Of a stretch of 20,080 nucleotides of DNA, positions 6,977 to 15,819 are shown one piece after another. Source of the stretch: a virus. The translations under genes were made by a program, and so were the position numbers. The notes under the pieces were generated by a model that saw only the letters and a program-made list of their open reading frames with translations, searched no databases and was not told the DNA's origin. Position 1 is the stretch's first letter; the number at the start of each line of letters is the position of its first letter. Location of the stretch: IMG/VR virus record IMGVR_UViG_3300030107_002862, positions 1-20,080 of that record. The stretch is one strand, 5' to 3'.

Positions 6977-9496
6977 CTATTTAACTTTCTTTTCAACCAA
7001 ATCAATTACTTTTTTTGCTTTAGGAGTAAGGAACGGAACTTCTTTAGAAGTTATACCTTTCTTCGCTTTTTCAGCAACAGTCTTTCTAATACTACTCATA
7101 TTAGGCATTTGACTATCAGGTTGTGACTCTCCACCACTAGCAAGTGTTACAAAATCAACAGGAGATGGGTTAGGAGGAAGTTCAAATGGAAATATATTAC
7201 CTGTTATATTTTTAAAGTTAAGTGCAGAGGTAAGATTACCAGTCAAACCAGAAAGTTTAGGAATCATATCCCCTAATGATTGTGGTTTAGATGATGACGA
7301 TCCTGACTCTGAATCTGAATCTAAATTAACATCACCCTTATCTACAACAGCAATGATCATAAAGGTAGCATCTCCACTACCATTTAACACAGTATAAACA
7401 TCACCACTAACATAACCAACTCCTCTTTTGTTTACAGAGATTCCACCATCCTGAATCTTACCCCATACAGCATCTAATGTAAACTTGGCATCAAAGTTTC
7501 CAGATTGTATAGTCAACTCTTCCCCTTCCTTATATCCTGTCCCTGTTGTGTGAGTAAAGATATTAGTAATAGATCCTGCTGATGTTACTAAATTAACTTT
7601 CATACCTGTTCCTGATCCACCATTACAACTAATAGCATTCTGATTTGTATATCCTGTTCCTTGATTCACCCATGTGAAATCTATAGATCCCGATCCAGTT
7701 CCTCCAAGACCCCCAGTAGGAACAATAATATCAACAAGCAATCCTTGTCCATCAACCTCCGATGTAGAAAGTCCTGCTCTTGTAGGATCAGTACTTGAGC
7801 TCCATTGAGTTCCAACCTGAACCATAGTTTTATATTTTGTTCCTCCTCTTACTTCATCTAATACTTCTTCATCAGTGATTGATAATACACCACCATCTTT
7901 AGTTGCATCTTCACTTCTTTCTTTAAATTCTGCATCCATTCTTTCCAATTGTGCAGTTACATCATCAACATAACGACTTACTCCATTAATATTTGTATTA
8001 TTTACATCCGCAATCTCATCTTTCACTTCAGAAATAACACTTCCTATAATACTTTCAGCAGAACACATTGGAACATTAGGATGTGTTCTTTTTGTCTCAA
8101 CAGGAACTATTCTTTCTACTATTGTTCCTGTAACTGGATTCTTATAAGATTGAACAGTTGTAAGTCCTACATTTTCAGCAACTTGTTTTTTTTGTTTCTC
8201 TATCAAACCATCCTTTCCTTTTAAATTTAATGCTCCTGCCAATACACTCTCAATATTTCCACATATCTTATCAGTAATTCCATTGTATTTTTCCAAAGTT
8301 TTTTCACCCATCATATTCATCATATCACCCACCTCTGATCTCATACATGATGGCATTGCAGATACAGTCTCTGTCAATTCCTCATTCAATTTCTTATTAC
8401 CATACTCCATTATTTTATCCATAATAACTTTCATATACTTTGACATTTGACATGCAGAATCTTTAACTAACTTATCAAGATCTTGAGGTGGACCAGAAAC
8501 TGCATCAGAATAATTTCCCATAGCAGATAAATTCTTTTCAATCTTCTGAGTTAAATTATCTCCTATGGTTTGTATTGCTTTAGTTGCAGATTCAACTACT
8601 TGATCAGGAACTACTAAAACAGTTTTTTCTCTATACTTATCCTCTAATTTTATATCTGCAGCAGCTAACTGCATCATTGATCCAGTGCCTTCAAGAGTTG
8701 CACCAGGTCTTGCAGGTGATCCAGGAGAGTTTGCAAAATCAACTCTCTTCTTCATTCCTTGCGTGACTAATCCTTTAATATAATCATTCTTCTCTGCTGT
8801 TGTAGGATTAGCATTACCAAATATCTTTTCCTTTACAGTGTCAGACATTGATTCAATATCTGCCTTCGCACTTTCTAAATCTGCTTGCTGTTCCTTTGTT
8901 GCTTGTTTATCAAGAGGTAATCCCTGATCATTAGTCTTAGCATTACCTGATAAAATTGATTCTTCTTTAGAAGTATCAGCATCCTTTGGTTTAAGAGTCG
9001 TTTTACCTTCATCCATCGGTAAAGACTGTGCTGGTCCTTTTATATCTTCTTGACCTTGAGAATATCCACTTGTTCCTGCAAAATTACTATCACTATTTCC
9101 TATCTTTGTCAGCAATTCTGTCTGTGCATTGTTACCCAACACACCCATAATGACAGGCACTTGCATGTCCTGCCCATCCATATAAAATCCAAAGACAAAC
9201 ATCCCCTGACGGAGGTTAGCAGTTTGGTATGAACCTCCCTGCCCACCACCAGCAGTGATAGGATACATTATATTTGCCCACGGAAGTTGATCAGAAGGGA
9301 TTGTCTCCTCTTCTTTATCATGGACACCTATAATCCTTACCTTATATCTCTTACCGAATCCTTTAATTGAATCAGCACCCTCAAATTTACCAGGCAGCTC
9401 ATTATTTCTCCAAGAAGAATTATCTGCGATCTGTCCGATCCACCAGATAAAACTTCCACCTATAAATCCTGGATTAAATAGTGCTCCTCCTTCCAT
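6977..9496 (-). CDS. gp5: Baseplate hub protein, gp5-like OB-fold, lysozyme domain not seen (839 aa)
   Basis: Residues about 14-122 match the gp5/VgrG OB-fold: F-I-W-W-I-G-Q-I-x-D, then KRYKVRIIGVHD, the T4-like LPWANIMYPIT, Q-G-M-F-V-F-G-F and VPVIMGVLG. In T4 gp5 this domain sits on the gp27 trimer. The next 400 residues are helical and polar. Residues 600-715 carry three GxGY beta modules (GTGY 613, GTGY 652, GVGY 692), followed by a Ser-rich linker and a basic C-terminus. I find nothing like the T4-type lysozyme domain or the repetitive gp5 needle. The needle may be the separate spike-like gene at 1082-1801. T4 gp5 is 575 residues, so this protein is longer and differently built. The gene starts 3 bases after the 88-residue gene's stop, without a clear ribosome site, suggesting translational coupling. 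Confidence 0.8.
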   Translation of the reverse strand: MEGGALFNPGFIGGSFIWWIGQIADNSSWRNNELPGKFEGADSIKGFGKRYKVRIIGVHDKEEETIPSDQLPWANIMYPITAGGGQGGSYQTANLRQGMFVFGFYMDGQDMQVPVIMGVLGNNAQTELLTKIGNSDSNFAGTSGYSQGQEDIKGPAQSLPMDEGKTTLKPKDADTSKEESILSGNAKTNDQGLPLDKQATKEQQADLESAKADIESMSDTVKEKIFGNANPTTAEKNDYIKGLVTQGMKKRVDFANSPGSPARPGATLEGTGSMMQLAAADIKLEDKYREKTVLVVPDQVVESATKAIQTIGDNLTQKIEKNLSAMGNYSDAVSGPPQDLDKLVKDSACQMSKYMKVIMDKIMEYGNKKLNEELTETVSAMPSCMRSEVGDMMNMMGEKTLEKYNGITDKICGNIESVLAGALNLKGKDGLIEKQKKQVAENVGLTTVQSYKNPVTGTIVERIVPVETKRTHPNVPMCSAESIIGSVISEVKDEIADVNNTNINGVSRYVDDVTAQLERMDAEFKERSEDATKDGGVLSITDEEVLDEVRGGTKYKTMVQVGTQWSSSTDPTRAGLSTSEVDGQGLLVDIIVPTGGLGGTGSGSIDFTWVNQGTGYTNQNAISCNGGSGTGMKVNLVTSAGSITNIFTHTTGTGYKEGEELTIQSGNFDAKFTLDAVWGKIQDGGISVNKRGVGYVSGDVYTVLNGSGDATFMIIAVVDKGDVNLDSDSESGSSSSKPQSLGDMIPKLSGLTGNLTSALNFKNITGNIFPFELPPNPSPVDFVTLASGGESQPDSQMPNMSSIRKTVAEKAKKGITSKEVPFLTPKAKKVIDLVEKKVK

Positions 9497-9499
9497 AGA

Positions 9500-9766
9500 T
9501 TATTCGTCGTATACTCTACACTCAAATGCATCTGGATGATTGTCACAATAGACTTCTAGATGCTGATCCTCATGTCTTGTATGATAATCATTAATCTTAC
9601 CCTCATTAGTATTTACTTCATCACCTTTATGGTATTCATCATACTCTGCATGAACATCCTTAAGGTCTGCCTCACTATACTCTAACATACCATGATTGAT
9701 ATGTTCTTTACCATCTTTAGGGTCAAGATAGACCTCGTGTTCTAAATCGTGTTTTGGAGTAGTCAT
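9500..9766 (-). CDS. Small histidine-rich acidic protein of unknown function (88 aa)
   Basis: An 88-residue, strongly acidic and hydrophilic protein with ten histidines and two cysteines. H62, H65, H69, C74, H77 and C83 cluster near the C-terminus and could bind a metal; this is inferred from composition only. There is no signal peptide, no hydrophobic core typical of a large domain, and no PAAR-like motif. It sits between the gp27-like and gp5-like hub genes, five bases after the former's stop and three before the latter's start, so it is very likely co-translated with the hub. Possible roles are a small hub or spike-tip component, or an assembly factor. Its coding status is supported by tight packing, clean boundaries and protein-like composition. 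Confidence 0.75.
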   Translation of the reverse strand: MTTPKHDLEHEVYLDPKDGKEHINHGMLEYSEADLKDVHAEYDEYHKGDEVNTNEGKINDYHTRHEDQHLEVYCDNHPDAFECRVYDE

Positions 9767-9771
9767 AATTT

Positions 9772-11202
9772 CTAAAAGAGTAGAACGTCTTCGGATTGAG
9801 AACCACTTCCACTCTGTTGAGAAGAAGTAGGTTTACCTTTGCGACCAAAAGTGTCTCTTACTAAATTTAATTTGGTATAAGTTTCTTTTGGGGTAACGTA
9901 GTGACATAAATCTGCTATAATATATAGACCCCCACTTTCCTTATTTACCTCATCATTACTAGTATTAGCCTGTAAATCTGGTGCATCTACAAATATAGCA
10001 TCTCCTGCATGTAATGAAAAGTCCCCTGCTATGGTAATTGTGTTCATTGCAGCAAATAACTGATTATATCTCATCACAGACTGTGCAAGAATCTTTTGAG
10101 CTTGGAAGTTTTGTTCTTTAGATTTCTCCAATTGCTGTTCAGTTGCTTTGACTGGTTCTCCCTCACCTGCATTTCCAGTAGGTAAACTTCCAGTATCTAA
10201 AAGCATATACATTGTTCTAGAAAATTCTTTTGCCTTTCCAGTTTGAGAAAACTCTGGATTTAAAACAGGAAGACGTTCACCTGCAGTTTGTATTCCTTCC
10301 TTCTCTTCAACTTCCTTTGCTTCTTTAGTCAATACTTCATACTTACAATTAAAAGGATCAAATACCACAGTACGTGTAGAATATGCACCCATTCTTAATT
10401 TGTTCTGAACATTAACAGCATTCTCTTTCTCAAACTGCAATGCTTTCATATCATATCCTTCTGGGATATTTTCCCCTCCACTGTCAGGAGTCTCATTATA
10501 GATAATAGATTTCTTTTTCTCCTGACTTAACAATGAATCAATAGACTTAAACTTATATCCTTCAGATGTTTCATAAAAAAGGTATCCTGCAGTATTACCT
10601 TCTGAATTTTGTGTAGAAGGAACAGATGCTTTAGAAAGATAGTTCAACATATAATAAGGTTTCTTATTCAATCCAAAGAAATTATAATTGTTCTGTGTCT
10701 CTTCAATATCTAATGATTTAGTAGTCGTTTCATCTTCAGGATCTTTAAGTTTAAGAACCTCTTCAAGTATAGATTTCACATGTTCAGATACCTTTCCATC
10801 ATATCTTTTTGTCACTCTAACCTTTTGATTCAGAATAAACTCTTTAGAAACCAAGTCTAATAGAACAGCAGACTTTGTAGAATCATCATAAAATGGTTTC
10901 ACACTATTAACATACATTGTTAAGTCTAAAGTCTCTTCATTATTATCAGTAAAGGTTAATTGAACTTTCTCTTGCCCTACAATAGGTAATCCATCAATAG
11001 CACTCTTCTCATCAATAGTATTTCCACTATCAGCATACATTACAGTTGCTCTTACAGAATCTTGTAGTATGCTTTCCCAATATTGCAGACGAATAACTCC
11101 CGTTGAAAGATCAACAGTCTTTCCTTGGTCTGAATTAGATGCAATATTAACTCCTTCAATAAATGCAGGAAGTGCTTGTCTTGTTGTAATTGGTTCTGTC
11201 AT
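9772..11202 (-). CDS. Baseplate hub protein, gp27-like (476 aa)
   Basis: The length and layout resemble T4 gp27 and phage gpD-type hubs. A beta-rich N-terminal domain comes first (VIRLQYWESILQDSVRATVM at 36-55, TLDLTMYVNSVKPF at 91-104), then a segment with YMLNYLSKAS and GYLFYETSEGYKF (184-218). The C-terminal part has the typical hub ending: A-G-D-x-I-F-V near 399-405, then GGLYIIADLCHYV followed by a strand (TYTKLNLVRDTFG, 441-453). The final 20 residues are a Ser/Gln tail. In T4, gp27 forms the trimeric adaptor between the sixfold tube and the gp5 spike. Here the gene sits directly before the 88-aa and gp5-like genes, as expected for such a pair. AAGG lies 12 bases upstream of the ATG. 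The hub role is fairly secure; exact orthology to gp27 is inferred. Confidence 0.72.
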   Translation of the reverse strand: MTEPITTRQALPAFIEGVNIASNSDQGKTVDLSTGVIRLQYWESILQDSVRATVMYADSGNTIDEKSAIDGLPIVGQEKVQLTFTDNNEETLDLTMYVNSVKPFYDDSTKSAVLLDLVSKEFILNQKVRVTKRYDGKVSEHVKSILEEVLKLKDPEDETTTKSLDIEETQNNYNFFGLNKKPYYMLNYLSKASVPSTQNSEGNTAGYLFYETSEGYKFKSIDSLLSQEKKKSIIYNETPDSGGENIPEGYDMKALQFEKENAVNVQNKLRMGAYSTRTVVFDPFNCKYEVLTKEAKEVEEKEGIQTAGERLPVLNPEFSQTGKAKEFSRTMYMLLDTGSLPTGNAGEGEPVKATEQQLEKSKEQNFQAQKILAQSVMRYNQLFAAMNTITIAGDFSLHAGDAIFVDAPDLQANTSNDEVNKESGGLYIIADLCHYVTPKETYTKLNLVRDTFGRKGKPTSSQQSGSGSQSEDVLLF

Positions 11203-11210
11203 ATTACTAT

Positions 11211-13364
11211 TTAACCTTGGAAATCTAGAACTTCATAAGGATCATTTCCTCCTTCACCAGATGGTGCTCCTACAAGTTTGGGTGATGCAGTTTGATTCAC
11301 TCCACCAGTCTTCACTACTATAGGAACCTCTACTATCTGATGATGATGCTTTTCATAACTTGCCTTCTTACTTACAGAGGATATCTTATTACCCATAGAC
11401 TTCCCTGACTTCCCTGATTGAGCAATATTAGATGCTCTATTTTTAATTCCCTTTCCAACATTCTTAAAGAATCCACCAACTTTATCCTTTACATTACCAA
11501 TAGTTTTACCTATCTTTGCTTTCATTTCTGCTCTTTTCTTTGCTGCCTCTTCTTTTTTCCTTGCTTTCTCTTCTTTTTTCCTTGCTTTCTCTTCTTCCTT
11601 TCTTGCTTTTTCTTTTGCTTTTAAATCCTCTGCACTTTCACCAGAAGAAGAACTAGTAGTAGTAGAAGCACCAAGATTAGGAGGAGGACCACTATCTTCC
11701 TTTTCTCCACCTGGTGGGAAGAATGACTTGAATAATAATGGTGCTGTATTCATTGGATTATACAACCATAAAAGATTTGGAATCTCTCTACCCATTAAAA
11801 GAGATAATGGTCCAAGCATTATCTTTGCACCAATTTTAAATACATTCCAAATTTTCTCTTTAAAAGGAACCCATTTAGGTATCCATTTAGGTGGATCTTT
11901 TGGAAAATCAGGTAGCTTAATCTTTGGTATTCCTTCATAGAATCTACCAAACCCACTAGTAACCCAATTGAAAATTGCCTTACCACCCTTAAAGATTCCC
12001 ATCACAGTATCCTTGAGCATCTTGAATGCTGCTTTAGGATCTCTCTTAACTATCAAATGATAAAGTAAGTCACCAACAAACACACCTATTGCTTCACCAA
12101 GAAGTGTACCAACAACAGGAATAGGAATAAAGGTTCCTAATAATCCACCAACAGCAGCACCCATTGTCTTAAAGATTGCTTGTCCTATTGGTTCACCAGA
12201 TAATAAAGAAACAATACCAACAATAACAGGACCAATGATTGGAATCTTACCAAAGATTTTTCCAGCAGTCTTACCAAACATCTTTATCACTGCTCTCTTT
12301 GCAGCTTTCCCAACACCCTTCTTCATTATACTCTTTGCACCTTTCGCTGCACCACCTAATGCTTTCTGACCGCCTTTACCAATTAAATTTTTTCCTATGT
12401 TTAGTAATTTACCACCAACATTCTTTGCAAGATTTGCTCCTTTACCTAATACATTCTTTGCTAGATTACCTGCCCGTCCACCTGTCATCCAGTTAAGTAA
12501 CTTACCTGCCTTTGCAAAGATTCCTTTGATAACATTAAAAGCATTTTTTATATTACCAACAATAGCCTTAAAGATCTTCTGACCTATTATCTTCCATACC
12601 AAGAATCCTGAAATAAGATTCTTTATACTACCCATAAAGGTATCAAATTTCTTTGCACCTTCTTCACCAAAAACACCCTTCACCAAACCTCTACCCATTT
12701 CAACCAGTTTATATCCCCAATCAATAAGTGTTGCTAAACCAGTGATAACAAGTAACGCACCATCAACCATGAAATCTGCCATCTTACCCAAGAAAGGAAG
12801 AATCTTTGCTAGTTGTGGTCCAAACTTAAGCAACCTCACTGCTATCCAACCAAATGCAATATTAATAACAAAGTCCATGATACTGGAAAGTAATCCCTTA
12901 CCTGGTAGATTTAACTTTGGACCTTTAGATGCTGCTTTTGGTTTCTTCTTTTCTAAATCTTTTTCTGCTTTTCCTAATTGTGCTGCTTCTCTTGCTTTCC
13001 TTTCATCATCTAATTTTTTCTTCTGCAAAGCAACAGAGTTTCCTAGAAGACTCTCTACTGATATAACACTGGTCTTTATTTGCAGAACAAGTCCTTGTAG
13101 ATCTTCACCTCCACCAGACTGCTGCTGATCACCACCACTATACTTTTCAATAGCACCAGCAGGACTCTGAACCAATGCTGCTTTTGGTCTGACTACAAGT
13201 GATCCTCCTTTCTCTTCACCACCTTCTTCTCCACCCATCATCTTCTGTGCTGCTGCTCTTCTTGCATCAGTCTTCTTCTTCCTATTCATTAACTTATCGG
13301 TGGCAATCTTCTTTGCCCCTCCTTTTACTGCACCTACTGCTACTTTTCCTAATGCTGCCCACAT
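11211..13364 (-). CDS. Tape-measure-like tail core protein B (717 aa)
   Basis: A basic, largely helical protein. Residues 1-155 are charged and Lys/Arg-rich. Residues 155-280 and 365-440 are hydrophobic, with glycine-rich membrane-like helices (VINIAFGWIAVRLL, IPIIGPVIVGIVSLL, GTLLGEAIGVFVGDLLYHLI). Between them (296-365) is a repetitive Gly/Lys/Ala/Asn region. Residues 580-615 form a highly charged coiled coil made of KARKKEE repeats. The C-terminus is short and polar, with HHH at 673-675. Phage tape-measure proteins combine coiled coil with hydrophobic segments, and this gene sits after the gp26/gp51 chaperones and before the hub. It starts 4 bases after the stop of the similar 816-residue gene. 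It may act with that protein in place of T4 gp29. No catalytic motif was recognised. Confidence 0.6.
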   Translation of the reverse strand: MWAALGKVAVGAVKGGAKKIATDKLMNRKKKTDARRAAAQKMMGGEEGGEEKGGSLVVRPKAALVQSPAGAIEKYSGGDQQQSGGGEDLQGLVLQIKTSVISVESLLGNSVALQKKKLDDERKAREAAQLGKAEKDLEKKKPKAASKGPKLNLPGKGLLSSIMDFVINIAFGWIAVRLLKFGPQLAKILPFLGKMADFMVDGALLVITGLATLIDWGYKLVEMGRGLVKGVFGEEGAKKFDTFMGSIKNLISGFLVWKIIGQKIFKAIVGNIKNAFNVIKGIFAKAGKLLNWMTGGRAGNLAKNVLGKGANLAKNVGGKLLNIGKNLIGKGGQKALGGAAKGAKSIMKKGVGKAAKRAVIKMFGKTAGKIFGKIPIIGPVIVGIVSLLSGEPIGQAIFKTMGAAVGGLLGTFIPIPVVGTLLGEAIGVFVGDLLYHLIVKRDPKAAFKMLKDTVMGIFKGGKAIFNWVTSGFGRFYEGIPKIKLPDFPKDPPKWIPKWVPFKEKIWNVFKIGAKIMLGPLSLLMGREIPNLLWLYNPMNTAPLLFKSFFPPGGEKEDSGPPPNLGASTTTSSSSGESAEDLKAKEKARKEEEKARKKEEKARKKEEAAKKRAEMKAKIGKTIGNVKDKVGGFFKNVGKGIKNRASNIAQSGKSGKSMGNKISSVSKKASYEKHHHQIVEVPIVVKTGGVNQTASPKLVGAPSGEGGNDPYEVLDFQG
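11550..11612 (-). repeat. Three tandem 21-bp repeats in tape-measure-like gene B
   Basis: Units 11550-11570 and 11571-11591 are identical, and 11592-11612 is diverged. Each encodes one seven-residue step of a charged KARKKEE/KARKEEE helix. The near-identity of two copies at the nucleotide level suggests recent slippage within a coiled-coil heptad array. Confidence 0.8.
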
Positions 13365-13368
13365 AATA

Positions 13369-15819
13369 TTATACCGATACTCCTAGTGTTCTAATCTTAC
13401 TCTGCGACCTCATAGTTGAAGCATCAAAGTCTGGAATGCCAGGTGCTGGTTCATTACTTATAGTTGCACCATCACTTGAACTCTGTGCTACCTGTGCTGC
13501 ACCAGCATTTGATACTGGATCTGCAGGAGGATGTATATGATCTACTCTAGGTTTTTGCATATCTGATATCTTATCTTTTGCAAAGTTAAATGCACCCTTT
13601 GCTTTGTTACCTAACCACTTTGCTGCTCTAACTTGTGGCAGTTTATTAATTAAACCACCACCAGCAAATCCTTGAACAAGACCACCACCATTATATCCCA
13701 TAGAAAATCCCTTACTTGGATCAGTAATTCCTCTTAATTGTAAATCTGCTTGGTGTGCTGCATCCCATTTAGCAAATGTTGCTTTTTGTGCATCACTATT
13801 CATAAGAATAGGTAAATACTGATCTAATGGCATATTTACTTTCCTATTAATAACATCCTGTATATTAATATTTTCATATCCAGGAACCTTATTAATCTCC
13901 CCAACAAGTTGCCCCTGATGTTCCATTAAATCAGGAACACCAATAGAAGCAATCATTTCACTAAACTTTTCATAAGATTTATCCTCTACTATCTCACCAT
14001 TTTTTGTCACAATTTTTTCTTCAAATTTATCTTGGGAAACAACTAATGAAGGAGGATTTACTTGCCCTATCTGATATCCTTCTGTTCCATAATGAGACTT
14101 ATCAAATGATCGTGCCTTACCACCACCACTAAAACGAGGAATCATCATATTCATTCCTTTACTACCACCCTTTTTACCACCACCCTTCTGTATCGTTGGT
14201 GCATTTGTTCCACCAGCAGCAGCATTCATACCCTCCATTGTATCAATACCATACTGTTCGACTGCACCCTTGGACATAACAAACTCACCAGGAGTTAGCA
14301 TTGCAGGAACAGTATCCTTATCTCCTGAACCTTGAACTTCTCCACCCTTATTTAAGTTCTGAACCTTTTGTTGACTGTCCTGTGCTCCAGATAGTTCAGG
14401 AGGAGTAGATGCTTTTGATGGATCTCCTTGTGCATCTGATGGCATCTCTTTATCTAAATTAGTATCCTTCCCTACATTTTCAATATCCTTATTCATCCCA
14501 TCAGAACCAGTTTTTAATTCCTTATCAATATCTTTTCCAAATCCAAAGATAGATTTTACTACATTAATTATTTTAGGAATACCCCATGCTAATAATGCAA
14601 TGGTTCCTAGTATCATTCCACCTGGACCTAATAATCCTGGCAAGAATGCCATGATACCTGCCAACAATACAGGCCACCAATCAGCAATGAATTTAAAAAT
14701 ACTAGTAATCTTATCAGTATTTGCTGGATTAGCAAACCATTCAAAGAGTTTAAATGCAATCCTTCCCAAGAATATAGTCTGAATAAAATCCATTATCTGT
14801 CCGAAAATACCTTTGACAGGTGCAAGAATTTTCTCACCAGCAGCTTTAACTGGACCCATTATCTTCTCAAGACCACTCTCTGCTTTCTTTGCATCCTTCT
14901 CTTCATCAGATTTTCTTGCATCTTCTATTGCATCTTCCTGAACTTTAGACTGTCCAGTTAAAGAGTCTTTAATTCTATCAATAGATTCTGCAATTGCTTT
15001 AAGTGGACCTTTTATTCCCTCCAACTGTGACTGCTGACCCTCTCCTTGTGCAGGTGGTTCCGTTACTCCCTGCGGTAAATCTCCTGCTGCTTGGCGTTTT
15101 GCAAGATCAGTAACTTCATTATTAGGTGCAACATTCTCTGCTCCTTGCACAGAAGTTCCTTTCTTAATATCATCTACCTTTATACCTTTCTTTCTTAATA
15201 AAAATCTTCTCTTTTGCTCTGCACCACTTAAATTTTCTCCAGTAACTGCATCCCGACCACTTGTAGTTTCTTGATATTGAGTAGTTTTTTGATGCTCTTC
15301 TCCTGCAGCACTGTCCTGTGCATTTTGTTCTAACCTATCAATTCTTTCACCAATAGTTTCTTGAGAGGTTCCTTTCTTTAGAGATGCAGCACTTATCTTT
15401 TTCTTCTTTGCTACTGGTTTCTTCTTTGGTATCTTCTTTCCTACAGGTGTTGCAGGTCTTTTCTTCTTCTTTGCTGCTGGTTTCTTTTTTGCTGCTGGTT
15501 TCTTTTTTGCTGCTGGTTTCTTCTTCTTTGGTTTGCCTTCACTATCATCTCCAAGTATCTCATCTAGTATCTCATCTATACCTTCTTTCGCTTGCTCCTC
15601 TGCTGCCTGTTGTGCTTCTAATTCACTCAATCTACCTTCAAGACCAAGCACTCTTGCCAAAGTTTTCCTCTGCATTGCAAAGGACTTACTTAATGTCTTA
15701 TGCAATTTAGCAACTTCTATACCTAATCCTTTTTCAAGCCCACCAACTTTACCCTCTAATTTAAAATGAGGGTCATGAGCACTTCTTAAAGATTGTATTA
15801 GGTTATTGCTGCTAGGCAT
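13369..15819 (-). CDS. Tape-measure-like tail core protein A (816 aa)
   Basis: Domains in order are an N-terminal coiled coil (about 24-90), a very basic Lys/Ala/Pro tract (96-148), a polar helical region, a hydrophobic block with membrane-like helices (about 343-425), and a C-terminal half rich in Gly. Residues 492-517 read GGEVQGSGDKDTVPAMLTPG followed by EFVMSKGAV. This is the GG-V-x-G-x-G-x-D-x-x-P-A-x-L-(S/T)-PGE-(F/Y)-V motif common in phage tape-measure and tail proteins. The gene overlaps the end of gp51 by 8 bases (ATGCCTAG), so it is probably translationally coupled; no Shine-Dalgarno sequence is visible. Its position right after the gp26/gp51 chaperones matches the canonical chaperone then tape-measure order. 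T4 gp29 has about 590 residues; here two proteins may share that task. Confidence 0.68.
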   Translation of the reverse strand: MPSSNNLIQSLRSAHDPHFKLEGKVGGLEKGLGIEVAKLHKTLSKSFAMQRKTLARVLGLEGRLSELEAQQAAEEQAKEGIDEILDEILGDDSEGKPKKKKPAAKKKPAAKKKPAAKKKKRPATPVGKKIPKKKPVAKKKKISAASLKKGTSQETIGERIDRLEQNAQDSAAGEEHQKTTQYQETTSGRDAVTGENLSGAEQKRRFLLRKKGIKVDDIKKGTSVQGAENVAPNNEVTDLAKRQAAGDLPQGVTEPPAQGEGQQSQLEGIKGPLKAIAESIDRIKDSLTGQSKVQEDAIEDARKSDEEKDAKKAESGLEKIMGPVKAAGEKILAPVKGIFGQIMDFIQTIFLGRIAFKLFEWFANPANTDKITSIFKFIADWWPVLLAGIMAFLPGLLGPGGMILGTIALLAWGIPKIINVVKSIFGFGKDIDKELKTGSDGMNKDIENVGKDTNLDKEMPSDAQGDPSKASTPPELSGAQDSQQKVQNLNKGGEVQGSGDKDTVPAMLTPGEFVMSKGAVEQYGIDTMEGMNAAAGGTNAPTIQKGGGKKGGSKGMNMMIPRFSGGGKARSFDKSHYGTEGYQIGQVNPPSLVVSQDKFEEKIVTKNGEIVEDKSYEKFSEMIASIGVPDLMEHQGQLVGEINKVPGYENINIQDVINRKVNMPLDQYLPILMNSDAQKATFAKWDAAHQADLQLRGITDPSKGFSMGYNGGGLVQGFAGGGLINKLPQVRAAKWLGNKAKGAFNFAKDKISDMQKPRVDHIHPPADPVSNAGAAQVAQSSSDGATISNEPAPGIPDFDASTMRSQSKIRTLGVSV
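15473..15526 (-). repeat. Three tandem 18-bp repeats encoding a Lys/Pro/Ala tract
   Basis: Units 15473-15490 and 15491-15508 are identical, and 15509-15526 differs at its end. Each encodes a six-residue KKKPAA-type step, producing the histone-H1-tail-like segment at residues 96-120 of tape-measure-like protein A. This is probably a slippage-prone low-complexity array. Confidence 0.85.

Noticed and set aside
6977-9496. T4-type tail lysozyme domain in the gp5-like protein
   Set aside because: I searched the translated sequence by eye for the lysozyme Glu/Asp region and its flanking pattern and found nothing similar.
12742-13128. 128-codon open frame on the + strand
   Set aside because: It lies entirely antisense to the tape-measure-like gene B, has no ribosome site, and its composition mirrors the Lys-rich coding strand.
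15370-15535. Frameshift or sequencing error in the Lys-rich repeat
   Set aside because: The frame stays open and the six-residue periodicity is intact throughout, so it reads as a genuine tandem repeat.
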